Of a stretch of 64,000 nt of DNA, positions 1 to 7,318 are shown piece by piece. Source of the DNA: Devosia lacusdianchii. GTDB taxonomy: Bacteria > Pseudomonadota > Alphaproteobacteria > Rhizobiales > Devosiaceae. The stretch spans positions 3,348,001 to 3,412,000 of the forward strand of contig NZ_CP092483.1 of NCBI RefSeq assembly GCF_022429625.1. The letters are read 5' to 3'. The notes below the pieces were generated by a model that saw only the letters and a program-made list of their open reading frames with translations, was not told the DNA's origin and ran no database searches. Numbering within the stretch: the first letter of the stretch is position 1; the number at the start of each line of letters is the position of its first letter. The position numbers and the translations under genes were made by a program.

Positions 1-335
1 AGGGCGACGAGGCCCTGCGCCTGCTGGCCGCCGCGATCCAGGTCGCGGTATCTGAAGGCGGTATCGTCGGGCGGCTGGGCGGCGAGGAGTTCGGCGTTTT
101 CCTCCCCGATGCCGATCCGGTGGCCGCCGACCGGGCAGCCGAGCAGATCCGCAGCATGGTGGCGGCGATCGCCTTCGAGCCCGGGGGAATGCCCTGCCCG
201 CTATCGGTGAGCATCGGCGGAACGACATTTGCCGGCCCGGCCGAATTCTCCGAACTCTATCGGCTGGCCGACCAACGCCTATACGACGCCAAGAATAGCG
301 GCCGCGACTGCGTCGCCATGATGCAGGCCGCTTGA
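1..335 (+). CDS. Diguanylate cyclase, C-terminal fragment (5' end outside window)
   Basis: This is the C-terminal part of a GGDEF-domain protein; the open frame runs in from the left edge. GGDEF proteins condense two GTP to cyclic di-GMP. The visible part begins at the GDEAL segment, carries an intact GGEEF active-site signature (around bases 84-98) and ends with the usual SIGG and ADQRLYDAKNSGR elements, so the catalytic half is complete. No I-site RxxD is seen just before GGEEF (the residues there read GGIVGRLGGEEF). The next gene encodes a close relative, which suggests a tandem duplication. The N-terminal sensor part cannot be seen. Confidence 0.9.
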   Translation, partial: GDEALRLLAAAIQVAVSEGGIVGRLGGEEFGVFLPDADPVAADRAAEQIRSMVAAIAFEPGGMPCPLSVSIGGTTFAGPAEFSELYRLADQRLYDAKNSGRDCVAMMQAA

Positions 336-445
336 CCATGGAGAGCAGCCCCACCTGAGCCGACCCGACCAATGCAATGCCCCGCCCGCCACCGGCCCCA
401 CGGCTCGGAGGCGAACCCTCATTTTAGCCAAGAGATTGCGCCCTC

Positions 446-1228
446 ATGCTGCCTTCCAAGACTTTGACTGCCCTGCAGAGCTGGTCCAGTGTCGGCCGCT
501 GGACCTTCTTCGGGACGCTGGCCTGCGTCGCCGTGTCGGTGCTGTTCAACGCGCTGTTCTTCGACGATCTGGGCTATGAGGCGCTGCGGCGGTCGATCAT
601 CAGCGCCACGGTGCTGCCCATAGCGCTCGGGCTGCCGCTGTTCTGCTACATGAGCATGCGCATACGCGGCCTTGCCATCACCAATGTGCGCCTGGGCATG
701 GTAGCGCGCACCGATAGCCTCACTGCCTGCCTCAACCGCGGGGCCTTTACCGCCAAGGTCAGCCTGCTGCTGTCGCAACGCAAGCCCGGCAGCACCGGCG
801 CTCTGCTGATGATCGACGCCGATAACTTCAAGGCCATCAACGATCTGTTCGGTCACGATGCCGGCGACGAGGCCCTGACCATCATCGCACGCTCCATTCG
901 CGCCATTCTGCGCGCCGGCGACCTGGTCGGACGCATGGGCGGCGAGGAATTCGGCGTCTATTTGCCCGGCGTCGACCAGCGCGGCGCCGAAGCTATTGCC
1001 GAGCGCATCCGCCGTTCGGTCAACCTGGCGGCTTTCGCGCCGGAGGGCCGCCAGCGTCCGCTGTCGGTCAGCGTTGGCGGCGCGGTGTTCGAGGGGCCAG
1101 CCAGCTTTACCGAGCTGTTCCGCATTGCCGACCAGCGCCTCTATGGCGCCAAGCAAGCCGGGCGCAACCGCACCACCGTCGCTCATTTCGACGACCATCC
1201 GGTGATCGGCATCAAGCGCAGCGCATGA
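446..1228 (+). CDS. Membrane-anchored GGDEF diguanylate cyclase
   Basis: The 260-residue protein has two predicted membrane segments near the N terminus (about residues 20-40 and 50-70), then a GGDEF domain from about residue 85. The domain shows the metal- and substrate-binding stretch DADNFKAINDLFGHDAGDEAL and an intact GGEEF loop (GRMGGEEFGVYLPG), so cyclic di-GMP synthesis is expected. It has no PAS, GAF or receiver domain, so any signal would have to come through the short membrane part. The C-terminal halves of this protein and of the truncated upstream gene are very alike (GGEEFGVYLP versus GGEEFGVFLP; ADQRLY in both). It converges on the YebC gene. Confidence 0.9.
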   Translation: MLPSKTLTALQSWSSVGRWTFFGTLACVAVSVLFNALFFDDLGYEALRRSIISATVLPIALGLPLFCYMSMRIRGLAITNVRLGMVARTDSLTACLNRGAFTAKVSLLLSQRKPGSTGALLMIDADNFKAINDLFGHDAGDEALTIIARSIRAILRAGDLVGRMGGEEFGVYLPGVDQRGAEAIAERIRRSVNLAAFAPEGRQRPLSVSVGGAVFEGPASFTELFRIADQRLYGAKQAGRNRTTVAHFDDHPVIGIKRSA

Positions 1229-1256
1229 AAAAAGGCGGCGCCGTGTGGCACCGCCC
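1226..1256 (-). terminator. Rho-independent terminator of yebC
   Basis: On the minus strand a GGCGGTGCC / GGCGCCGCC stem with a 4-base loop is followed by a run of six T. It lies 20 bases past the yebC stop codon and abuts the stop of the convergent cyclase gene. Confidence 0.75.
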
Positions 1257-1277
1257 TGATCATTCAAAACCTGCGGC

Positions 1278-2024
1278 TCAGCTTTCTAGCTTGGCGGCTT
1301 CTTCGTCGCTCATATCGAAGTTCGAATAGACGTTCTGCACGTCATCGTCTTCCTCGAGCGTCGAAATCAACTTCATCAGCGTCGCGCCCTTTTCGGCGTC
1401 GATCGGCGTATTGGTTTGCGGCTTCCAGATGGCCTTGACCGACTCGGCCTCGCCCAGAACCTTTTCCAGCGCCGCGGCAACTTCCACCATCGCCTCGAAC
1501 GAGGTGGTGATGTAGTGGCCCTCTTCGTCGCTCTCGACGTCGTCGGCGCCCGCTTCGATCGCCGCTTCCATCACCTTGTCTTCCGAGCCGGCCTTGAGCG
1601 AGTAGGTGATCTCACCGACCTTGTCGAACATGAAGCCGACCGAATTGGTTTCACCCATCGCGCCGCCATTCTTGGAGAAGTACGAGCGGACATTGGAGGC
1701 GGTGCGGTTGCGATTGTCGGTCAGCGTCTCGACGATGATGGCGACGCCGCCGGGGCCATAGCCCTCGTAGCGGATTTCGTCATAGTTCTCGCCATCCGAG
1801 CCGATCGCCTTCTTGATGGCGCGGTCGATATTGTCCTTGGGCATGGACTGGGCGCGGGCATTGGTCACCGCGAGGCGCAGGCGGGAATTGAAGGCCGGGT
1901 CGGGCATGCCCATCTTGGCTGCCACGGTGATTTCGCGGGCCAGCTTGGAAAAGACCTTGGAGCGCGCCGCATCGGACTTGCCCTTGCGGTGCATAATGTT
2001 TTTGGCGTGTGAATGGCCGGCCAT
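1278..2024 (-). CDS. yebC: YebC/PmpR family transcriptional regulator
   Basis: The protein is 248 residues, the usual length for the YebC/TACO1 family. It opens with [15 protein letters not shown], close to the family N terminus, and contains [19 protein letters not shown] and the [14 protein letters not shown] motif that define the family. Members bind DNA (PmpR) and, in more recent work, ribosomes, where they relieve stalling. An AGGGGAG ribosome-binding site sits upstream of the ATG. It is the last gene of a leftward group (fcl, ymdB, a SecD-head-like gene, then yebC), although an 79-base gap separates it from the one before. Confidence 0.95.
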   Translation of the reverse strand: MAGHSHAKNIMHRKGKSDAARSKVFSKLAREITVAAKMGMPDPAFNSRLRLAVTNARAQSMPKDNIDRAIKKAIGSDGENYDEIRYEGYGPGGVAIIVETLTDNRNRTASNVRSYFSKNGGAMGETNSVGFMFDKVGEITYSLKAGSEDKVMEAAIEAGADDVESDEEGHYITTSFEAMVEVAAALEKVLGEAESVKAIWKPQTNTPIDAEKGATLMKLISTLEEDDDVQNVYSNFDMSDEEAAKLES

Positions 2025-2103
2025 CGGTCACTCCCCTCGAATAAGAATGCTGAATTGGTGGCGCGTTATAGGCAAGCGCGCGGGACTTGTGAAGTCAGGC
2101 CAT

Positions 2104-2484
2104 TCAAGGCGCGCTGAGCCGAACCGATATGGTTGCCTTCTTGCGATTGAGCGATGCGGCCATCTCCTCAGCCTGCGCAAAACTGCCAACGCCTGACAGC
2201 AGCAGCATTTCGGTGTCGATCGGCGTCTGGATAACGGGCGAGGACAGGACGTCACCATTGACGAGGAGATCCGTCTTCTGCCCGACATGATCCAGCGTAA
2301 AGGCCGCAAAGGCGGCGCGTGCCTCGGGCGTCAGCCAGACATTTAGCGCCGGTCCACCCGAATAGCCGTCTTCGGCAACTTCCGCCCGCACGACGCCTAG
2401 AACCAGTTCTTCGGCCGAAACCCCCGCGGCGCCGAACAGTGCGGCGGCGACAATTCCTAGGCCCAGCGTGCGGAGGAGAGCCAT
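2104..2484 (-). CDS. Secreted protein resembling the SecD P1-head domain
   Basis: This is a 126-residue protein with a Sec signal peptide (cleavage likely after GVSA). The mature part resembles the periplasmic P1-head region of SecD: an LTPEARAAFAAFTLDHVGQ stretch, then a lumenal 'ING-x-V-x-S-x-P-V-I' type segment (VNGDVLSSPVIQTPI), then a SGVGSFAQAEEMAASLN segment matching the SecD GxFT-EAxxLA-xL pattern. It has none of the transmembrane part of SecD, so it cannot be a translocase component by itself. It starts one base after the ymdB stop and is probably cotranscribed with it. The domain match is from memory of the family pattern; function is unknown. Confidence 0.7.
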   Translation of the reverse strand: MALLRTLGLGIVAAALFGAAGVSAEELVLGVVRAEVAEDGYSGGPALNVWLTPEARAAFAAFTLDHVGQKTDLLVNGDVLSSPVIQTPIDTEMLLLSGVGSFAQAEEMAASLNRKKATISVRLSAP

Positions 2485-2485
2485 C

Positions 2486-3301
2486 TCAGAACATCGGCTC
2501 CGCCTGCGCCAGCGTACCGCCGATCCGCACCGGGAGCACTTTCGTCGTCAGCCCCGTGCGCGGATCGGTCTCGATTGCCACGCCACACAGCGTCGCTTCG
2601 CCTTCAGCCGGCGTAAAGCGTCCATTGGCGATACCTGTGAGGAACCGGTTGAGCGGCTCCTCGGCATCGACGCCGATGATGGAGTCGAAATCCCCGCACA
2701 TACCCGCATCGGCCATCAGCGCCGTGCCGCCCTTGAGGATGCGCTGGTCAGACGTGGGGATGTGGGTATGCGTGCCCACAACCAAGCTTACCCGCCCGTC
2801 CATGAAAAAGCCCATGCCCTGGATTTCCGAGGTCGCCTCGGTGTGGAAGTCGACCACGATGGCATCGGCCTGCTCGCCCAGCGGGCAAGCGGCAACGGCA
2901 GCCTCGACGGCGCGGAATGGATCGTCGGTTGGGCCCATGAACACCCGGCCCAGCGCGTTGATGACCAGTACGCGATGGCCATTGCGGCCCTCGACGAACA
3001 TGGCGCCGCGCCCCGGCGTACCGGCCGGCATATTGAGTGGCCGCACCAGCGTCGGCTCGCGCTCGATGAACGAAATCGTGTCACGCTGGTCGAAGGCGTG
3101 ATCGCCCAGCGTCACAATATCGGCACCGGCATCGCGCAGCCCCTTGAAATGCGGCTCGGTGAGCCCGCGTCCATGGCTGGCATTTTCGCCATTGATGACG
3201 ACGAAGTCGAACTTGTAGCGATCGATAATGCCTGGCAGACGCTCGGCAATGGCATCCCGGCCGGAACGGCCCACGACGTCGCCCAGAAACAACAGCCTCA
3301 T
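2486..3301 (-). CDS. ymdB: YmdB family metallophosphoesterase (TIGR00282)
   Basis: The 271-residue protein has the calcineurin-like metal-binding motifs expected of the family in order: GDVVGRSGRDAI at the N terminus, NGENASHGRG, a GDHAFD segment, VDFHTEATSE and GTHTHIPTSD. Members such as Bacillus YmdB are 2',3'-cyclic-nucleotide phosphodiesterases that affect RNA stability and development. Its ATG overlaps the TGA of the upstream cyclo-ligase gene by four bases, which indicates translational coupling. Confidence 0.92.
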   Translation of the reverse strand: MRLLFLGDVVGRSGRDAIAERLPGIIDRYKFDFVVINGENASHGRGLTEPHFKGLRDAGADIVTLGDHAFDQRDTISFIEREPTLVRPLNMPAGTPGRGAMFVEGRNGHRVLVINALGRVFMGPTDDPFRAVEAAVAACPLGEQADAIVVDFHTEATSEIQGMGFFMDGRVSLVVGTHTHIPTSDQRILKGGTALMADAGMCGDFDSIIGVDAEEPLNRFLTGIANGRFTPAEGEATLCGVAIETDPRTGLTTKVLPVRIGGTLAQAEPMF

Positions 3302-3885
3302 GCGGAAGGGCCGAAGTGACGAACACCGTCTTCGGTGACAATGGCATCGAGCGGCACGTCATGGGCCTCGCGCGGAATAGCGTCGAGTTCCTGCGCCGCG
3401 AAGGCAAGCCCAATCAGCTTGGGTTTCTTGCTCATACGCGCCAGCGTGCGGTCGTAATAGCCTCCGCCATAGCCGAGGCGCGTCCCCTGCTTGTCAAAAC
3501 CCAACAGCGGCATCAGCACGATATCGGGCTCTGCGCGCGGCGCCAGTTCAGCCGGCGCCAGGGTGCCGAAACCGGCCTCGTAAAGCGACGCCCCCTGCTC
3601 CCAAACGCGCAGGTCGAGCGGCTCTTCCGCGCCGATGACGACTGGCAGGACCACTGTTTGGTTGCTGTCCATCAAGCGGACCAGGATGGGCTGGCAATCC
3701 AGCTCGTCACGGATGCGCCAATAGGCCGCCACGATATCGCTGGCCACCAGCGGGATGTGTTCGAAGAAATGCTGGGTCACGGCGTGAGCCGCGTCGGCGC
3801 GATCGGCCTGCGGCAGGGCGGCGCGGGCGGCATGCGCCTTGATCCGGAGCGCGGCTTTGGCCTCTTCGATCTTCTCGTCAACCAT
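3298..3885 (-). CDS. fau: 5-formyltetrahydrofolate cyclo-ligase
   Basis: A 195-residue ATP-dependent enzyme converting 5-formyl-THF to 5,10-methenyl-THF in one-carbon metabolism. The diagnostic C-terminal phosphate-binding motif is present (GFDKQGTRLGYGGGYYDRTLA), and VLMPLLGFD precedes it. It is directly downstream of the 6S RNA candidate on the same strand, the same linkage as ssrS-ygfA (fau) in enterobacteria, and overlaps ymdB downstream by four bases. Confidence 0.93.
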   Translation of the reverse strand: MVDEKIEEAKAALRIKAHAARAALPQADRADAAHAVTQHFFEHIPLVASDIVAAYWRIRDELDCQPILVRLMDSNQTVVLPVVIGAEEPLDLRVWEQGASLYEAGFGTLAPAELAPRAEPDIVLMPLLGFDKQGTRLGYGGGYYDRTLARMSKKPKLIGLAFAAQELDAIPREAHDVPLDAIVTEDGVRHFGPSA

Positions 3886-3913
3886 GCGGCCTACTGCAAC
3901 CTGCTTTGAAATA

Positions 3914-4066
3914 AGGTGCCACCCTGGCCGTGGGATATACGATCCCGGGACCTACTTACGTAGGTGGGCGCCGTATGTCTGAGCCCAGGAGCCCAGTCAG
4001 GGACAGCTCCCTTAGGATCGATAAGGCCCCGGGGATATTGGTATCCATCACGCACCGGGCAGCGAT
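3914..4066 (-). ncRNA. ssrS: 6S RNA (SsrS) candidate
   Basis: The gap upstream of the cyclo-ligase gene folds, on the minus strand, into one long interrupted rod. The 5' segment ATCCCCGGGGCC (about 4036-4025) pairs with GGTCCCGGGAT (about 3952-3942) with a single bulged C. Outside it CGTG..GGATAC pairs with GTAT..CCCACG, and then CCCGG with CCAGGG. The 70-base centre between the arms is the expected large open bubble of 6S RNA, which mimics an open promoter and sequesters the sigma-70 holoenzyme. Linkage to a 5-formyl-THF cyclo-ligase gene is characteristic. The ends are approximate (processed length about 150 nt). Confidence 0.72.
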
Positions 4067-4105
4067 CGAGATATAGGCGCTTTGCGGTGCTGTGCAAAGA
4101 GTGCG

Positions 4106-4391
4106 TTACAACAGTTCGAACCAGTTTTGCAGACCGTGGAGAACGCGGAGTATCACGACGTCCTCATTCTCGACGATGTAGAAGATATGGTGGGACCGCA
4201 AGGCATGAGGCGGACCATCTGTTGCGATGCCTGCCGCTCCGGCGCCAGGTAAGGCATTTAGCCAGCGTATCGAGCATGTCGACGATCTCTTGTTCGTAAA
4301 CCTCTGACTGTGCAAAACCGAACCGCAGGGCACCTTCGGCAGCGACTCGGTCTAGATCGTCAACGGCGGCGGCAGTCAGTATCCACGCCAA
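4106..4391 (-). pseudogene. parE: ParE/RelE-family toxin, frameshifted
   Basis: Two overlapping frames together spell one ParE-type toxin. The first (TTG at 4391) gives MAWILTAAAVDDLDRVA...EIVDMLDTLAK, a normal ParE N-terminal half. The C-terminal half (ALRSHHIFYIVENEDVVILRVLHGLQNW) is only readable in the next frame and ends at 4106. The switch must occur around 4240-4270 and corresponds to one extra base (or two missing) compared with an intact gene. In the first frame the protein instead ends after a divergent 30-residue tail. The toxin is therefore probably dead. It follows its antitoxin gene by three bases. Confidence 0.75.
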
Positions 4392-4394
4392 GGC

Positions 4395-4658
4395 CTACGC
4401 GCTCTTTTTTTGCTCGACGGCGGCTCTGGCCTTCGACCGCATGCGCGCCACCAGCTCATCGCGGGTCATTTGGACCCTGCCGCTTGCCAGCGCATCGTTC
4501 ACCATCTGCTGCAGCGTCTCGCGCGCTTCCGCCCGGTCCTGATCGCGCCGAACCAGATCCCGCACATAGTCGCTGGCATTGCCGTAGCGACCGGTTTGCA
4601 CCTGATCTTCGACCCACCGCTTCATCGCATCAGGCAGGGAAACATTCATCGTGGCCAT
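4395..4658 (-). CDS. parD: ParD-family antitoxin
   Basis: This 87-residue protein starts MATMNVSLPDAMKRWVEDQVQTGRYGNASDYVRDLVRRDQ, a typical ParD/CC2985 ribbon-helix-helix DNA-binding domain, followed by a charged C-terminal tail that would wrap the ParE toxin. The ATG at 4658 was chosen over an upstream in-frame start because a GGAGA ribosome-binding site lies 6-8 bases before it and homology begins there. The antitoxin reads intact although the adjacent toxin carries a frameshift. It normally represses its own operon. Confidence 0.88.
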   Translation of the reverse strand: MATMNVSLPDAMKRWVEDQVQTGRYGNASDYVRDLVRRDQDRAEARETLQQMVNDALASGRVQMTRDELVARMRSKARAAVEQKKSA

Positions 4659-4770
4659 AGCAGGTCTCCTTCCAGGCCAATCTAGCGCTTTTGGCAAACT
4701 TTGCCAATGCGGTGGACTTGCTCGTTGCCGCACCAATCGCCACTATCTCGGCGACCAACCGGGGCCGCCG

Positions 4771-6456
4771 ATGTTTGCGCAAATCCTTATCGTCATCATC
4801 GTGGCCATCGCCATCACCGCCTTTGCCGAACGGCGCAATTTCCAGCCCGTTCTACTTGTCGCCATGGTGGGGCTAGGGGCTTCGTTCATTCCCGGCATGC
4901 CCAGGCTGGAGCTGGCGCCGGAAGTCATTCTAGGCTTCGTGCTGCCGCCCATGCTGTTCTCGGCGGCGCGGGACTTCTCCTTCGCCGAATTCACCCGTCG
5001 CATGGGGTCGATCACCAATCTGGGGGTCTTCCTGGTCTTTGCCACGACGATCATCGTCGGCATGGCGATGGCGATCACCGTGCCGGGCATGACGCCGCTG
5101 GCGGCCTTGGTGCTCGGCGCCGTCATCGCCCCGCCCGACGCGGTAACCGCCATAGCCATCGGCCGCCGCTCTGCCCTGCCGGTGGCGCTGATGACCGTGC
5201 TCAAGGGCGAAAGCCTCATCAACGATGCCGCGGCACTGACCCTCTTCGCCGTGCTGGTTGCCGCCGCCAGCGGCACCCATGCCTTCATCGACAACATCAT
5301 CCTCTACTTCCTCTATGCGGCGGCGGTCGGCATCGTGCTGGGCATGCTGCTCGGGCATCTGGCCCAGCTGGCACGGCGTCGATTGAGCAATCCCTCGCTG
5401 GCCACGGCGGTGTCGATCATCGTGCCGTTTGCCGCCTACCTGCTGGCCGAGGAACTGCACGCCTCGGGCGTCCTTGCCGTCGTGGCGGCCGGGTTCTCGC
5501 TTGGTCACCACAATGTGCAGTCGGGCTATGCCGAGCGCATGCAGGAGACCCAGTTCTGGCGCAGTGTCGATACGCTGCTCGAAACCTTCGTCTTCGCCTA
5601 TATCGGCCTCCAGTTGCGCTTCGTGATCACCGACGCCAATGAGGCCGGTTTCGAGCTGCTGCCGTTGCTGGGCGTGGCAGCCATCCTGCTGGCGGTCATT
5701 ACCCTGGTTCGGTTCGCCTGGATTTTCGGATCTTCGGTGATTGCGCGGCGCCGTCATGTGGCGTTGCTGCGCAAGCTCAACGATCCGGCAACCTGGGCGA
5801 AATTCGAGGCCCGCTTTGCCAGTCGCGGACGCAAGCTGGACCAGGAGCAGATGATCCGACTGCAGCAACGCCCGCTGACCTGGCGGGAAAACCTGGTTCT
5901 GTCCTGGACCGGCATGCGCGGCGTGGTGACCCTGGCCGCGGCGGCCGGTGTGCCGGTATTGACCGCCACCGGCGCGGACTTCCCCGATCGCGAGGCCATA
6001 GTGGCGCTGGCGTTTCTGGTGACCATCGGCACCCTGCTGCTGCAGGGCCTGACCCTGCCCTGGCTGATCAAGCGGCTGGATGTGGCCGACCCGGGTGACG
6101 CGCGTTTCGAGGCCGAGCAGCACGAGAAGGCCACCGACCTTGCCCATGCTGCGACCGCCGAAGCGCTGGAAACCTATCGCCTCGCCAACCCCTCGCCGCA
6201 GAGCCAGCGCCTGGTCCAGCTCATGGGCCAGCGCATGCAACAGACGGCCAGCACGGAAGCCAAGGATCAGCAGCGCCCGGGCTTCGACCCCGGCGAGACC
6301 TTGACCCTGGGCAAATTGCTGCTCGAAGCCCGCCGCAGCCGGCTCATCGCCGCCCGCGACGCGGGCGAGCTGGACGACACCATCGTGCGGGAAATGCTCG
6401 AGACCATGGATCTCGAACAGGCCTTCATGGATACCTGGGATAGTCCCGGGCGCTAA
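4771..6456 (+). CDS. Na+/H+ antiporter, CPA1 family
   Basis: A 561-residue polytopic membrane protein with about 12 membrane spans over the first 400 residues and a cytoplasmic helical tail. It carries the CPA1 motifs: GAVIAPPDAVTAIAI (the PPDAV motif of the ion-binding unwound helices), KGESLINDAAALTLF (the acidic ND site) and a late SWTGMRGVVTLAAA segment. It exchanges cytoplasmic Na+ (or K+) for H+ and helps pH and salt homeostasis. The ATG at 4771 is preferred over the upstream in-frame start at 4651, since the extension would run through the parD promoter and looks nothing like an antiporter. Confidence 0.9.
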   Translation: MFAQILIVIIVAIAITAFAERRNFQPVLLVAMVGLGASFIPGMPRLELAPEVILGFVLPPMLFSAARDFSFAEFTRRMGSITNLGVFLVFATTIIVGMAMAITVPGMTPLAALVLGAVIAPPDAVTAIAIGRRSALPVALMTVLKGESLINDAAALTLFAVLVAAASGTHAFIDNIILYFLYAAAVGIVLGMLLGHLAQLARRRLSNPSLATAVSIIVPFAAYLLAEELHASGVLAVVAAGFSLGHHNVQSGYAERMQETQFWRSVDTLLETFVFAYIGLQLRFVITDANEAGFELLPLLGVAAILLAVITLVRFAWIFGSSVIARRRHVALLRKLNDPATWAKFEARFASRGRKLDQEQMIRLQQRPLTWRENLVLSWTGMRGVVTLAAAAGVPVLTATGADFPDREAIVALAFLVTIGTLLLQGLTLPWLIKRLDVADPGDARFEAEQHEKATDLAHAATAEALETYRLANPSPQSQRLVQLMGQRMQQTASTEAKDQQRPGFDPGETLTLGKLLLEARRSRLIAARDAGELDDTIVREMLETMDLEQAFMDTWDSPGR

Positions 6457-6830
6457 CCCTGCGGCAATGGCGCCGCGTCGTCGAGAACTCCGGCCACGCC
6501 TTCAAGCGCCCGGGCAGCGTCACTGAGCTTGGCCGCGAATTTCTCTTCCAGCGTTTCGATCTCGGCGGCAACCTCTTGCCCGGCCCGGGTCAGCACGAGC
6601 ACTTCGGCCTCCAGCGCCTTGATCTTGCGCTCGGCCTCGACCAGTTCGTCCACAACAGCGATACCGGCCATGACGGTCAGCCGGTTGTCGCCGATCTCGC
6701 CCACGGCGCCCTTGAGCTGCTCGACATGCCCATTGAGCCGCTCGGCCAGGCCGATCAGGTGCTTTTGTTGGCCCTCTTCGCAGGCCATGCGATACTTGCG
6801 GCCATTAATCTCGACATTGACTTCGGGCAT
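6453..6830 (-). CDS. zapA: Cell division protein ZapA
   Basis: The 125-residue protein begins MPEVNVEINGRKYRMACEEGQQKHLIGLAERLNGHVEQLK, matching the ZapA globular domain, then forms a long coiled coil. ZapA tetramers crosslink FtsZ filaments in the division ring. The start at 6830 is where family similarity begins. It lies four bases downstream of the DUF4164 gene, so both are probably cotranscribed. It overlaps the antiporter stop codon by four bases in a convergent arrangement. Confidence 0.92.
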   Translation of the reverse strand: MPEVNVEINGRKYRMACEEGQQKHLIGLAERLNGHVEQLKGAVGEIGDNRLTVMAGIAVVDELVEAERKIKALEAEVLVLTRAGQEVAAEIETLEEKFAAKLSDAARALEGVAGVLDDAAPLPQG

Positions 6831-6834
6831 CGCG

Positions 6835-7122
6835 CTACTCCGCCTTCGCCAGAACCGAGCGGACTGTCTCCATCGCCTCGACCAGGCGACGCGATACGTC
6901 ATGGGCGCTGTCATCGAGACGCTTGGCGCGCGCCGCGGTCTTGTCGAGCTCGGTCGCAAGCCTGGCGCGCTCGTACACCAGCCGCTGTGTGTCGACTTCC
7001 ATGCGATTATGCTGGCGCAGCCGCGTGCTCAGATTCTTGACGCTGTTATCGAGCCGCGCCAGGGCGCGATCAAACCGCGCAGTGGCAGCACCCAGCCCAT
7101 CCTCAAGTTCCGTCTCACTCAT
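6835..7122 (-). CDS. DUF4164 coiled-coil protein
   Basis: The 95-residue product (MSETELEDGLGAATARFDRALARLDNSVK...) is almost entirely helical with heptad-like spacing, matching the DUF4164 family found upstream of zapA in Hyphomicrobiales. Its place directly before zapA suggests a role in division-ring assembly, but that is inference. The gene is divergent from tkt, and the roughly 200-base gap between them must hold both promoters. Confidence 0.75.
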   Translation of the reverse strand: MSETELEDGLGAATARFDRALARLDNSVKNLSTRLRQHNRMEVDTQRLVYERARLATELDKTAARAKRLDDSAHDVSRRLVEAMETVRSVLAKAE

Positions 7123-7318
7123 TGCTGCTACGGTCCTCAATATCAGACGATTCCGGCCGACACAGGGTGCCCCACGCCACGGGGCAATGCAACGCCTGTC
7201 CCTGCCCCTTGTCATTGACAGGCAATCCGAACCTGTTATGCCCTAGACCCGCCTTTGGGAGGAGGCTTCCGGCGCCTCTTCTCCCCAGAATTTCAGTCCC
7301 AAAGAAAGCGCACGCTCG

